Source of the DNA: Micromonospora_G sp044901685
GTDB taxonomy: Bacteria; Actinomycetota; Actinomycetes; Mycobacteriales; Micromonosporaceae
Assembly (NCBI RefSeq): GCF_044901685.1
Contig: NZ_JBJDPS010000002.1
Coordinates: 930,001-994,000, forward strand
Direction of reading: 5' to 3'
DNA length: 64,000 nucleotides
Part shown: positions 16,448-24,890 of the stretch, in pieces
Layout of the letters: every line of letters begins with the position of its first letter
Numbering within the stretch: position 1 is the first letter of the stretch
Notes under the pieces: model-generated
Database searches by the model: none
What the model was told of the DNA's origin: nothing
Seen by the model: the letters and a program-made list of their open reading frames with translations, nothing else
Translations under genes and position numbers: made by a program

Positions 16448-18340
16448 TCAGAGCCCGGCGGCGTGCGCGGCGGCGGTGCCACCGACCACGGGCAGGACGA
16501 TGTTGCTGCTCTTCAGCGCGACCGCGATGTTCGCCCGGCTCTGGTCGGCCTGGCTGGAGTACTGCGGGTAGCTGCCGACGATGATCACGCCGATCCGGTG
16601 GCCCGGCTGGAAGACGTAGTCCTCCGGCAGCAGCGGGAAGTCGAAGTTGTACGCCTGACCCGGCACCAGCGGCACCGCGGTACGGATCGACTGTCGGTTC
16701 TGGGCGTCCATGATGCCCTTGGTGACCAGCTCCTGGTCGGCGGTTGCCACCCGCTTCTCGGTCTTCTTGTAGCAACCGTCGTCGGTCGGGCTGCTCTGAC
16801 CCCAGCAGTCGGAGGTCTCGAGGGTGATGATGCCCTCGCCCGAGGCGCGGTGGTTGACCCGCTCGGCGGTGCCGTAGTCGACCAGGATGGCGCCGAGGTT
16901 GGTGTCGGTCTGGTCGGCCGAGGCGCGCAGCTTCACGACCGGCGTACCGGAGATGTGCAGCGGCGCGGTGAGCGGGGCGGAGAGGAAGGCCAGCCGGTTC
17001 GGCTGCCCGGTGTCCGGGTTGAGGATCATCGTGTTCTGGCTCTGCGTCGGGCTGTCCTGGAACGCGCCGTTGACCGGCTTCGTCGTCGGGACCAGGCCGA
17101 GCCCGCCGGCTCCGGTGGTGCCGGGCTGGAGGAAGATCTCGGTGTCGGCCTTGCCCGGCACCGGCCAGTCGGCGTACGTCTCCCACACGTCGGCGGAGCG
17201 CTCCAGGTCGACCCGGGGCTCGTCCATGATGCCGTTCTGCACGCCGTGCAGCCAGAAGTCGAACCAGCGGTGCAGGGTGTTCACCCAGACGGTACGGCGG
17301 GAGTCGAACGGGTCGACGTGCCCCTCCTGCGACAGCCAGAGCTTGCGCGGCACGTTGTTCTCGGCCAACGCGTACCAGAACTTGCTGAAGTGGTCCGGCC
17401 GTACGTTGTCGTCGTTGAGGCCGTGGTAGAGCAGCACGCTCGCGGTGACGTTCGGGACCTTCTTGACGTAGCTGCGCTCGTTCCAGAAGGACGTGTAGTC
17501 GCCGCTCTCGTCGCCGTCGACGGCTGCCATCGCGTCCCGGGTCGGCTTGCAGTACTCCCGCCGCTCCGGGTTGGTGACGGTGTTGGCCAGCGACGCGACG
17601 TAGCTGTTACCCCGGGTGATCACGCCGTTGCTGCGGACGTAGTCGTAGTACTCGGTCGGTCCGCTGATCGGCACGATGGTGGTCAGGCCCTTGACCCCGG
17701 TCACGGCGGTCGACATGGCCAGCGAGCCGTCGTACGACTTGCCGATCATCCCGGTCTTGCCGTTGTGCCAGTCCGCCCTGACCACCTGGCCGGCGGCGTT
17801 GCGGGCGGTGGCCCGGCCGTTCAGCCAGTTGATCGCCTGCTTGGCGCTGAGGTTGTCCTCGTTCGCGTTCGTGGTCGGGCAACCGGTCGAGTTGTTGGTG
17901 CCGACCATGTCCAGCAGGATCACCGCGTAACCGCGCGGCACGAAGTAGTTGTCGTAGAACAGCGGCCACTTGTCCAGCAGGCCGTCGCCGTCCAGGTCCG
18001 CCTTGCACTCGGACTCGTTGCCCCGGCAGACGGTGGAGTAATAGGGGCTGGCGTCCATGACGACCGGCACCTTGAGTCCGTTTGCGGTGGCCTTCGGCCG
18101 CATCACGTCGAACGCGATGATGTCGCGCAGCCCGTCGTTGTCACTGTCGAAGGTGGAGTCGATGAAGAGCCGTTCGCGGATGGCGTCCGCGTAGCCGAAG
18201 ACCGGCTGCGTGACGCCGTCCTGCACGACGATCGCGGGGGTGTCGACCGCGAGTGCCTGTGGTGCCGCCCCGACGACGGCGAGCGCGGCTATCGGGAGTA
18301 CGGCGATGCCCGTACGCCACAGCCTGCTGATGCGACCCAT
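16448..18340 (-). CDS. Secreted S15-family Xaa-Pro dipeptidyl-peptidase/CocE-like hydrolase
   Basis: The 630-residue preprotein has a signal peptide (RLWRTGIAVLPIAALAVVGAAPQALA). The alpha/beta-hydrolase domain has Ser202 in GKSYDGS, Asp310 in HGLNDD and His341 in EGHVDPF, the S15/CocE catalytic triad. A C-terminal jelly-roll domain (HISGTPVVKLRASAD...) is typical. Family members remove Xaa-Pro dipeptides or hydrolyse acyl esters; this one should act outside the cell. It could supply proline- or hydroxyproline-containing peptides, but no operon link supports that. GAGGAG-like sequence is not prominent; AAAAGGAGAA lies just upstream of the ATG. Confidence 0.9.
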   Translation of the reverse strand: MGRISRLWRTGIAVLPIAALAVVGAAPQALAVDTPAIVVQDGVTQPVFGYADAIRERLFIDSTFDSDNDGLRDIIAFDVMRPKATANGLKVPVVMDASPYYSTVCRGNESECKADLDGDGLLDKWPLFYDNYFVPRGYAVILLDMVGTNNSTGCPTTNANEDNLSAKQAINWLNGRATARNAAGQVVRADWHNGKTGMIGKSYDGSLAMSTAVTGVKGLTTIVPISGPTEYYDYVRSNGVITRGNSYVASLANTVTNPERREYCKPTRDAMAAVDGDESGDYTSFWNERSYVKKVPNVTASVLLYHGLNDDNVRPDHFSKFWYALAENNVPRKLWLSQEGHVDPFDSRRTVWVNTLHRWFDFWLHGVQNGIMDEPRVDLERSADVWETYADWPVPGKADTEIFLQPGTTGAGGLGLVPTTKPVNGAFQDSPTQSQNTMILNPDTGQPNRLAFLSAPLTAPLHISGTPVVKLRASADQTDTNLGAILVDYGTAERVNHRASGEGIITLETSDCWGQSSPTDDGCYKKTEKRVATADQELVTKGIMDAQNRQSIRTAVPLVPGQAYNFDFPLLPEDYVFQPGHRIGVIIVGSYPQYSSQADQSRANIAVALKSSNIVLPVVGGTAAAHAAGL

Positions 18341-18608
18341 GCAGTTCTCCTTTTAGGTCAGAAGCACCGGTAGGTTAGGCGCCGGTAGCCATGGATGGCC
18401 ATCTTCAGGTGTAGGAATTTGTTCGCACACCGTTCGACCAGGCGCTACCGCCGTTCGCCTCGGCGACATCCGGGCAGCATTTCGACGAGTGACGAATGTC
18501 GCGGGTGATCTTTTCCGACAGATGTTCAGCGGGATGATCGGCCCGTTCGTGGCAGGGTGTTGCTCTGCCCGGACAGAGGGCGCGCATCTAGTCACGCAGG
18601 GAGTCGTC
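18341..18608. promoter_or_regulatory. Divergent region between S15 peptidase and glycosyltransferase genes
   Basis: This 268-bp gap must hold the promoters of both divergent genes. Part of it is relatively AT-rich (around 18400-18550). I see no convincing hexamer pair or palindrome. AGGGAG at 18598-18603 is the ribosome binding site that decides the GTG start at 18609. Confidence 0.4.
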
Positions 18609-19928
18609 GTGGTCCGTCCCGACCTGCAGGCCGAGGAATTAGACCACGATGCTGGAAATGCCGCCATTCCCGGCCAACACGGCCGGGGCGTTCCGGTCCG
18701 GCGGGAGATTCCCGCGCAGCCCGCCGGACCGGGCGCCGGCTGGCGTCCACTGCGTATCGCGATGATCGGGCAGAAGGGGATGCCGGCGACCTACGGCGGC
18801 ATCGAACGACACGTGGAGGAACTGGCGAGCCGGCTCGCCGACTACGGCCACGAGGTGACGGTCTACTGCCGGCAGAGCTACGGCGGCGTGCCCCTCGACC
18901 GCTACCGGGGCGTACACCTGCGCCAGGTCAGTACGGTCGCCAGCAAACACCTCGACGCCATCGTGCACGCGGCCACCTCCACCGTCGCGGCGATGGCCCA
19001 GCGGCCGGACATCGTGCACTACCACGGGTTGGGACCCGGGCTGGTCGCCCCGCTGCCGCGCTGGCTGTCCCGGGCCCGGGTGGTGCTGACCGTGCACGGG
19101 CTGGACAACCAGCGGGACAAGTGGGGCATGGGTGCGCGAGCGGTGCTGGGCAGCGCCCACTGGCTCAGTGGGTACGTCCCGCACCGGCGGGTCGCCGTCT
19201 CCCGTGGCCTCGCCGCCCACTACGACACCCGGTTCGGGCGTCCCACCAGCTACATCCCGAACGGGGTGAACCCGGCCCGGCCACTGCCGGCCCGGCAGAT
19301 CGGCGCCCGGTTCGGGCTGACCCCCGGCGGCTACCTGCTGCTGGTCGGGCGGCTGGTCCCGGAGAAGGCGGCCGACCTGCTGATCCGCGCCTTCCGCCGG
19401 ACCGACACCACGATGCGGCTGGCGATCGTCGGCGGCTCGTCGTTCACCGACGACTTCGTGGCCCGACTGCGCCGCGAGGCCGAGGGCGACGAGCGGATCG
19501 TCTTCACCGGCTTCGCCTACGGCGACCTGCTCGCCGAGTTGTACGCGAACGCCGCCGGGTTCGTCCAGCCGTCCCGCCTGGAGGGGCTGCCGCTGACCCT
19601 GCTGGAGGCGGCGGCGTACGGGCTGCCGGTGGTGGCGAGCGACATCGCGCCGCACGTCGAGGTGCTCGAGTCCGACGCGCCGGGTCGGCGGCTGTTCCGC
19701 GACGGCGACGAGGACGACCTGGTCCGGGCGCTGGCCGTGGTGCTCGCCGACCCGGCGGCCGAGCGGGTCGGTGCCGCGACCCTGGCCGACCGGGTGACCG
19801 GGATGTATAGCTGGGACACGGCCGCGCGGGAGTTGGAACGGCTCTACCTCGAACTGGCCCCGGCGCCCAGCCGACGTACGAGGGCACGGCTCGCCGCCGC
19901 CCGACCGAGCCATCCCGGACCCGGCTGA
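18609..19928 (+). CDS. GT4-type glycosyltransferase
   Basis: This 439-residue glycosyltransferase has a GT-B fold. The acceptor half opens with RIAMIGQKGMPATYGGIERH, a start seen in rhamnosyltransferase-like enzymes of exopolysaccharide loci. The donor half holds LLLVGRLVPEKAADLLIRAF and the E-x7-E-like segment PSRLEGLPLTLLEAAAYGLP. GTG at 18609 is chosen because AGGGAG lies five bases upstream; an earlier in-frame ATG at 18489 has no ribosome binding site. It is cytoplasmic or membrane-associated. It precedes the polysaccharide polymerase genes, with two unrelated genes between, so membership of that locus is likely but not certain. Confidence 0.88.
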   Translation: MVRPDLQAEELDHDAGNAAIPGQHGRGVPVRREIPAQPAGPGAGWRPLRIAMIGQKGMPATYGGIERHVEELASRLADYGHEVTVYCRQSYGGVPLDRYRGVHLRQVSTVASKHLDAIVHAATSTVAAMAQRPDIVHYHGLGPGLVAPLPRWLSRARVVLTVHGLDNQRDKWGMGARAVLGSAHWLSGYVPHRRVAVSRGLAAHYDTRFGRPTSYIPNGVNPARPLPARQIGARFGLTPGGYLLLVGRLVPEKAADLLIRAFRRTDTTMRLAIVGGSSFTDDFVARLRREAEGDERIVFTGFAYGDLLAELYANAAGFVQPSRLEGLPLTLLEAAAYGLPVVASDIAPHVEVLESDAPGRRLFRDGDEDDLVRALAVVLADPAAERVGAATLADRVTGMYSWDTAARELERLYLELAPAPSRRTRARLAAARPSHPGPG

Positions 19929-19937
19929 CGGCGGCGG

Positions 19938-21167
19938 TCAACCCCGGCTGGGGTAGCGGCAGGCCGAGTTGGCCGCCGCGGTGCGCTGTTGCGGGGAGAG
20001 GGTCACCGGCTCGCCGCGGCCCGGCTCGTCTCGGCGTACCCGCCTGGCCTCGACCACCCCGGTCGGGCTGTCGCCGCCGAAGCACGCGGCGGCGACCACG
20101 ACCACCCACTCCCCGGCCGTCGGAGCGGTCGCGGTGTCGAGTCGTACCTTCGCCCCGACGGCCGGGTGCGCGACGTCGGCCAGGCTCACCTGCCGCCAGC
20201 TTCCCGGCCCGTGGCTCGGTAACCCACTCGCGGTGGACCGGGTGAACCCGACGATGTGCAGGTCGGCGCCGTGGGCGTGCAGCATGACCGCGCCCGGCCC
20301 GGTGCTGTCGGCGCTGACCGAGAAGTCGACGGCGGTGGGTGCGGGTCGCCCGTTCGGGCAGTCCGAGACGGGCTCGTCGCGGGGCGGGTTGCCGTGGATG
20401 ACGGCCGAGGAGACGACGCCACCGCCGGCCGCCTTGAACCAGCGGACGTCGGGCGTGCCACCGGTGTTGTCGTACACCTTCTCGCCGACGCAGAAGCCGG
20501 TGAACCCGACGGTGCAGTGCGGCGCGATGGTGGTCAGCAGGGTGTCGTCCCTGGTCGCGCCGGCACGTACGTGGGCGCCGCCGCCGTAGGTGACACCGGT
20601 GAAGAGCGCGTCGGTCGGCACGCCGGGGCAGCGCCCCGCCTCCGGACTCGTCGACGTGCCGGGGCGGCCGGTCAGCGGTGGCGGCCAGGTCGCGGCAGCG
20701 GCGGCGACCAGCGGAGCCAGGGCGCTCACCGCCACCACGGCGACCCGCCGGCGCCGCGATCGGGACCAACCCGGGACGGGTACGTCGGGCACCGGTCCAC
20801 CGGCCGTCGACACCTCCGGCGCTGGTACGGCCGCGCCACTCACTTCGCGATCATCCCGCTCGCCGGCCGCTCGCAGCCGAGCCGTCGTGTCGCCGGCCGC
20901 TCGCAGCCGACCCATCGTTTCGTACCAGCGTCGCTGCCACTGCTCGAGATCCCCGTGGCAGGCGCCGACGTACGCGAGCAGCACTTCCAGGGTCGGCATC
21001 CGGACCCCGCCGGCCGCCTCGGAGAGCGTCGTCGCGCCGTAACCCGCCGACCTGGCCAACACCCGGTACGTCGGGTTGCCCGCCTCGGCGCGCAGCTTGC
21101 GCAGTTCGTACGCGAACGCCGACAGCGGGCCGGCGTCGGGATCGACCGGTCTCTCCTGACGAGCCAC
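19938..21167 (-). CDS. XRE-family helix-turn-helix protein with a C-terminal membrane-anchored extracytoplasmic domain
   Basis: The 409-residue protein has an N-terminal XRE-type HTH (SAFAYELRKLRAEAG...TTLSEAAGG), of the type found in many actinobacterial regulators. A single membrane segment (RRRRVAVVAVSALAPLVAAAAATW) follows a linker of about 80 residues that contains a duplicated RLRAAG unit. The C-terminal roughly 230 residues should lie outside the cell and contain several Cys. This layout suggests direct coupling of an outside signal to DNA binding. The GTG at 21165-21167 has GGGAGA five bases upstream. It is convergent with the glycosyltransferase (9-base gap) and divergent from the I36 inhibitor. 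Confidence 0.75.
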   Translation of the reverse strand: MARQERPVDPDAGPLSAFAYELRKLRAEAGNPTYRVLARSAGYGATTLSEAAGGVRMPTLEVLLAYVGACHGDLEQWQRRWYETMGRLRAAGDTTARLRAAGERDDREVSGAAVPAPEVSTAGGPVPDVPVPGWSRSRRRRVAVVAVSALAPLVAAAAATWPPPLTGRPGTSTSPEAGRCPGVPTDALFTGVTYGGGAHVRAGATRDDTLLTTIAPHCTVGFTGFCVGEKVYDNTGGTPDVRWFKAAGGGVVSSAVIHGNPPRDEPVSDCPNGRPAPTAVDFSVSADSTGPGAVMLHAHGADLHIVGFTRSTASGLPSHGPGSWRQVSLADVAHPAVGAKVRLDTATAPTAGEWVVVVAAACFGGDSPTGVVEARRVRRDEPGRGEPVTLSPQQRTAAANSACRYPSRG

Positions 21168-21459
21168 CTGTTCTCCCGCCCCCCAAAGGCATCTCCCGGC
21201 AGGTCCTCGTCCATCGTCACCGACCCGCCCGCTCCGGCCCACCGCCTGTCGGATTCTTGGCGAAAGGGTGGACTTTGATCGGAATTGATTGATCGGGTTC
21301 GCCGATCTTTCCGGACAACCGGGTCGGCGGGCGGAAATGGATCCGAGCGGCCACGTCGGACAGGTCGCCGCCGGAACGGATCCGTCGCCGACCGGCCGCT
21401 CACCCGACAAGAGCCACCGGCTCCGGAAGCGGAGCCGGTGCCACCGGAGGAGGAAGACG
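21168..21459. promoter_or_regulatory. Divergent region between XRE and I36 genes, with a 10-bp-stem hairpin in the I36 leader
   Basis: This is a 292-bp gap. CACCGGCTCC (21415-21424) and GGAGCCGGTG (21431-21440) form a perfect hairpin with a 6-base loop. It ends just before the very strong GGAGGAGGA Shine-Dalgarno of the inhibitor gene. A smaller inverted repeat GATCGG/CCGATC is at 21291-21307. Both are candidate control elements. Confidence 0.55.
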
Positions 21460-21951
21460 ATGAGAGCACGAATGATCGCCTCGGCACTGGGCCTGACCTG
21501 CGCGGCCGGTTTGCTGGGCTGGGCCGGTGCGCCGGCCGGCGCCGCCGGGCAGGACCGAGACTGTGTGGTCGACCTCGACAGCGGCGCGGTCACCTGTGCG
21601 GCGACCGAGGCGCGGGCCCGGCGTACGGGCGACGTCTCCCCGGCCGCGATCACCATCGCCCGGGTCTACGACGGAGCCAACTACACCGGCGCCTCGCTCA
21701 CCTTCGTCCAGTCTCGCGCGTGCACACCCTCGTACGACGCGGAGTGGCAGTGGGCCAACCTGGGGGTCACCAGCGGCGGCAACTGGAGCAACCGGATCAC
21801 CTCGGTACGCACGTACAACCGGTGCGACGTGAAGTTCTACGACGGGACCAACTTCGGCGGCGCCGTGTCGGTCTGGATCGACGCCTCGGCGAACCTGGCC
21901 GCCGTCGGTAGCGGCTGGAGCAACCGGGCCAGCTCGGTCAAGTTCTCCTGA
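21460..21951 (+). CDS. Secreted peptidase inhibitor family I36 / beta-gamma-crystallin-like protein
   Basis: This is a small secreted protein of 163 residues. The signal peptide is MRARMIASALGLTCAAGLLG with cleavage near AGA-AG. The mature part holds a beta-gamma-crystallin-like fold as in the Streptomyces metalloproteinase inhibitor family I36: VYDGANYTGASLTF, NRITSVRTYN, KFYDGTNFGGAVSVW and a final NRASSVKFS. Mature cysteines could form disulfides. GGAGGAGGA ends eight bases before the ATG, so strong expression is expected. Inhibition is inferred from the family; a structural or binding role is possible. Confidence 0.85.
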   Translation: MRARMIASALGLTCAAGLLGWAGAPAGAAGQDRDCVVDLDSGAVTCAATEARARRTGDVSPAAITIARVYDGANYTGASLTFVQSRACTPSYDAEWQWANLGVTSGGNWSNRITSVRTYNRCDVKFYDGTNFGGAVSVWIDASANLAAVGSGWSNRASSVKFS

Positions 21952-21969
21952 CGACCGGTCGACCCGCCG

Positions 21970-22004
21970 GTGGGTGGGTGGGCCGCGAGCCCGCTCACCC
22001 ACCC
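21970..22004 (+). terminator. Possible hairpin terminator after the I36 gene
   Basis: GGGTGGGT around 21972-21979 can pair with ACCCACCC near 21997-22004, with an inner GGGC/GCCC extension and a small bulge. It starts about 20 bases after the stop codon. Confidence 0.45.
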
Positions 22005-22089
22005 GTGTCGGCCCAGGGGAGGATGACCCGGTCGGCGCAACGGCCCCTTCTGCCCGTCAGGTGACCAGGGCTAGATTGAACCGATCATC

Positions 22090-23688
22090 GTGCCGGGAGA
22101 AGATCGGTTGGCCGCGCCCGGCAGCGGCCGGGGCAGCGTCGATTCGGCTTCAGTGGGACCAGTGGAACAACACACAGAGCAGTTGGTCGCCGTGCCCTCG
22201 GGCGGGGCAGCGCCCGGCGACGGGACCTCGGCCCGGGGCGGGGCGCCGCTCCGGGGAGTCGGGTCGCCTCGGGGCGGCGTCGCCTCGTACCTGTTCGTTG
22301 TCGGCGCCGCGCTGTTCGCCACGGCGGTGGCGGTGGTAGCCGGCCTGTCGATGGCGGCCGGTGACCGCAAGGGCGTGGTGCTGCCGCTGGCCGCGGTCGC
22401 CGGCATCGCGGTGGCGGTCCTCGCGCTGACCCGGTTCGCCGGGTACGTGATGCTGATGCTCGCGGTCCGCTCCTGCGTCGACCTGTTCAAACTCACCGGA
22501 CCCAGCGCCGGCCAGGCCGGACCCAGCGAGACGGCCCGGGCGGTCGACCCCTCCACCCTGCTCGCCGTGCTGTTCCTGCTCGCCGCCGGGCTCTGGCTGG
22601 CCGCCCAGTTCAGCCGGGACGGGCGCCTGCGCGGCTCGGCGTTGAGCTGGGCGATGCTGCTGGTCGGCGCGACCAGCCTGGTCAGCGCGTTCGGTGCGGC
22701 CCGGCCGTCGAACAGCCTGCTGGAGGCGCTGCGGATCCTCACCGTGGTGGTGATGTTCGTGGTGCTGGAACAACTCATGCCGGACACCGCGGCGATCCGG
22801 CGGGTGCTGCTGGCCTGCTACGTCTCGCTGGTGCTGGCGCTCGGCTACACCCTGGTCCTCACCCTGCTGGGCAACCCGCCGGCCGAGGTGAAGGGCGACT
22901 TCACCCGGATCAGCGGTACGTTCAGCCAGTCGACCACCTTCGGCCGTTACCTGATGTTCATGGTGATCTTCGGGTTCGCCGTCTACCGCTTCCTGGAGCG
23001 TCGCATCCGGGTGGTGCTCGCGGCGCTGCTCCTGCTCTCGCTGCTGTTCCTGCTGCTCACCAACACCCGCAGCGCCCTGCTCGGCGCGGCGGTCGGCCTG
23101 GTCGCGGTGGCGGTGCTGCACCGCAGCAAGCGGATGCTGGTCACGCTCTGCGTGGTGGCGGTCGCCGGGGTGGCCCTGGTGCCGGCGGTCGGCGAACGGT
23201 TCGCCCAGCTCGCCCAGTCGCGCTCGGTCGGCGGCGATCCGACCGGCAACACGCTGGCCTGGCGGATCGGCTACTGGACCGAGATCGTCACGTTGGCCAA
23301 CCGGAACCCGTTGACCGGCATCGGGCCGAACATGACCCAGCGCGAGACCGACGAGGCGAAGAAGCCGCACAACGACTTCCTGCGGGCGTACGTCGAGACC
23401 GGACTGCTCGGGCTGGGCGCGTACCTGGCGATGCTGGTCGCCTTCCTGTACACCGCGCGCGGCGCGCTGCGGCGGGCGCCCCCGGGCGGCTTCGAGCGGG
23501 GTGTCGCGGTCGGCTTCGCCGGCTGCGCCGTCGCCTTCGTGGCGATCAGCGCCGCCTCCAACGTCATCTCCAACGTGGTCACCCTCTGGTACTTCGTCGC
23601 CTTCGCGGCGTCGGCGAGCGTGATCGCCCGTAGGCCGGCGCCGAACCCGGTCGGCGGGCCGCCACCAAGCACCACCGTCCCGGTCTGA
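22090..23688 (+). CDS. O-antigen ligase/polymerase-like (Wzy/WaaL) membrane protein
   Basis: The 532-residue protein has about twelve hydrophobic segments and the O-antigen ligase signature late in the chain: NPLTGIGPNM followed by KKPHNDFLRAYVETGLLGLGAYL, where the His and Gly-Leu-Leu-Gly pattern matches the Wzy_C region. The first about 60 residues are polar and Gly-rich, so the true start could be a later GTG; the GTG at 22090 lacks a strong ribosome binding site. It would polymerise or ligate glycan units on the outer face of the membrane. A Wzz-like gene and a flippase follow on the same strand. Confidence 0.88.
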   Translation: MPGEDRLAAPGSGRGSVDSASVGPVEQHTEQLVAVPSGGAAPGDGTSARGGAPLRGVGSPRGGVASYLFVVGAALFATAVAVVAGLSMAAGDRKGVVLPLAAVAGIAVAVLALTRFAGYVMLMLAVRSCVDLFKLTGPSAGQAGPSETARAVDPSTLLAVLFLLAAGLWLAAQFSRDGRLRGSALSWAMLLVGATSLVSAFGAARPSNSLLEALRILTVVVMFVVLEQLMPDTAAIRRVLLACYVSLVLALGYTLVLTLLGNPPAEVKGDFTRISGTFSQSTTFGRYLMFMVIFGFAVYRFLERRIRVVLAALLLLSLLFLLLTNTRSALLGAAVGLVAVAVLHRSKRMLVTLCVVAVAGVALVPAVGERFAQLAQSRSVGGDPTGNTLAWRIGYWTEIVTLANRNPLTGIGPNMTQRETDEAKKPHNDFLRAYVETGLLGLGAYLAMLVAFLYTARGALRRAPPGGFERGVAVGFAGCAVAFVAISAASNVISNVVTLWYFVAFAASASVIARRPAPNPVGGPPPSTTVPV

Positions 23689-23716
23689 GCGAACGAAGAG
23701 CATTGGGGAAACAAGC

Positions 23717-24868
23717 GTGGAGATCGTCGATTACCTGCGGGTCGCCCGGCGGCGGCTCTGGGTACTCGTGGGCGTGCCGGTGCTCGCCACCGGTGCCGCG
23801 ACCGGCCTCGTGCTGCTCGCGCCCCAGCAGTACAGCGGTACCGCCGTGGTGGCGGCCCCGGCGCTGGTGGGCGGTGCGACCGGCGCCCAGTACAGCGGTA
23901 CGCAGGCGGCCAGTCAGTTCGCCGCGGCGTTCGGTGCCGCGGTGACCTCACCCCGGGTCCTCGCCGACGTCAGCGGCGACACCGGGGTGGCGCCCGAACG
24001 GCTGCGCAACGGCCTCACCGTCACCCAGGTCGGCGCGAGCAGCCAACTGGAGGTGACGTACGCCGCGAACCGGCGGGCGACCGTGGCGCCCGTACTGACC
24101 GCGGCCACCAGCCGTGCGCTGGCCTTCCTCTTCTCCTCCCAGGTGGGCATAGCCACCGGCGAGGTGGAGGCGGCCAACGCCGACGTCACCGCCGCCACCA
24201 AGGCGATCGGCGAGTGGGAGAAGACCAACAAGGTCTCCCAGCCGGACAAGCTCTACCAGGCCACCCTGGGCGAGTTGGGCAGCCTGCGGCAGCAGCAGCT
24301 CTCCATGCAGGCGGTCGGCAACGGCCGGGGCGCGGACGCGGCCGGTGATGCGATCAACGCGGCCCAGAAGAAGCTGGACGAGCTGGGACCGAAGCTTCCC
24401 GAGTACCAGGGCCTGCTCGCCCAGCGGGACGCCGCGACCAACGTGCTCTCCCAGGCCCGGCAGGGCCTCCAGGTGGCTCGAGCCCAGGTCCAGGCCGCCG
24501 ACCCAACCAAGGTGACCAGCATCGGCGCGGTGCATCCGGTGAGCCGCCTGGCCGAACTGGTACGCACCGCCCTGCCGGTCGCCGGAGCCGGACTGCTGCT
24601 CGGGGTGCTGCTGGTCGGCGTACTCGAACTGCTCTCGCGCGGTCGTGCCGCCGTCCGCCCGACGGCCCGGCCGGCCACGGCTCCGGCGGCCATCACCGCG
24701 CCGGCCGCCGCGCCCGCCGCCGCGCCGGCCGGCACCCCGACCGCCGCGCCCACCCCGGCCGAGCCCGCCGACCCAGCCGCGACCGTCACCCCGGCGGAGG
24801 CCGTCAGCCCGGCCGTGACCGTCACCCCGGCGGAGCCGGCGCAGACCGTCACCTCGGCCCGGCCGTGA
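23717..24868 (+). CDS. Wzz/chain-length-determinant-like membrane protein with Ala/Pro-rich tail
   Basis: The 383-residue protein begins MEIVDYLRVARRRLWVLVGVPV, a Wzz-type first membrane segment followed by the extracytoplasmic Q-Y-x-G-x-A motif. The middle is helical and probably coiled-coil (about residues 150-260). The second membrane segment is near 278-303 (LVRTALPVAGAGLLLGVLLV). Actinobacterial relatives often carry a BY-kinase domain after this; here there is only a repetitive Ala/Pro/Thr tail of about 70 residues. It would set polymer length together with the upstream polymerase. The GTG start is 28 bases after the previous stop. Confidence 0.82.
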   Translation: MEIVDYLRVARRRLWVLVGVPVLATGAATGLVLLAPQQYSGTAVVAAPALVGGATGAQYSGTQAASQFAAAFGAAVTSPRVLADVSGDTGVAPERLRNGLTVTQVGASSQLEVTYAANRRATVAPVLTAATSRALAFLFSSQVGIATGEVEAANADVTAATKAIGEWEKTNKVSQPDKLYQATLGELGSLRQQQLSMQAVGNGRGADAAGDAINAAQKKLDELGPKLPEYQGLLAQRDAATNVLSQARQGLQVARAQVQAADPTKVTSIGAVHPVSRLAELVRTALPVAGAGLLLGVLLVGVLELLSRGRAAVRPTARPATAPAAITAPAAAPAAAPAGTPTAAPTPAEPADPAATVTPAEAVSPAVTVTPAEPAQTVTSARP

Positions 24869-24890
24869 GCGGGCGGGACCGGACCGCCGG

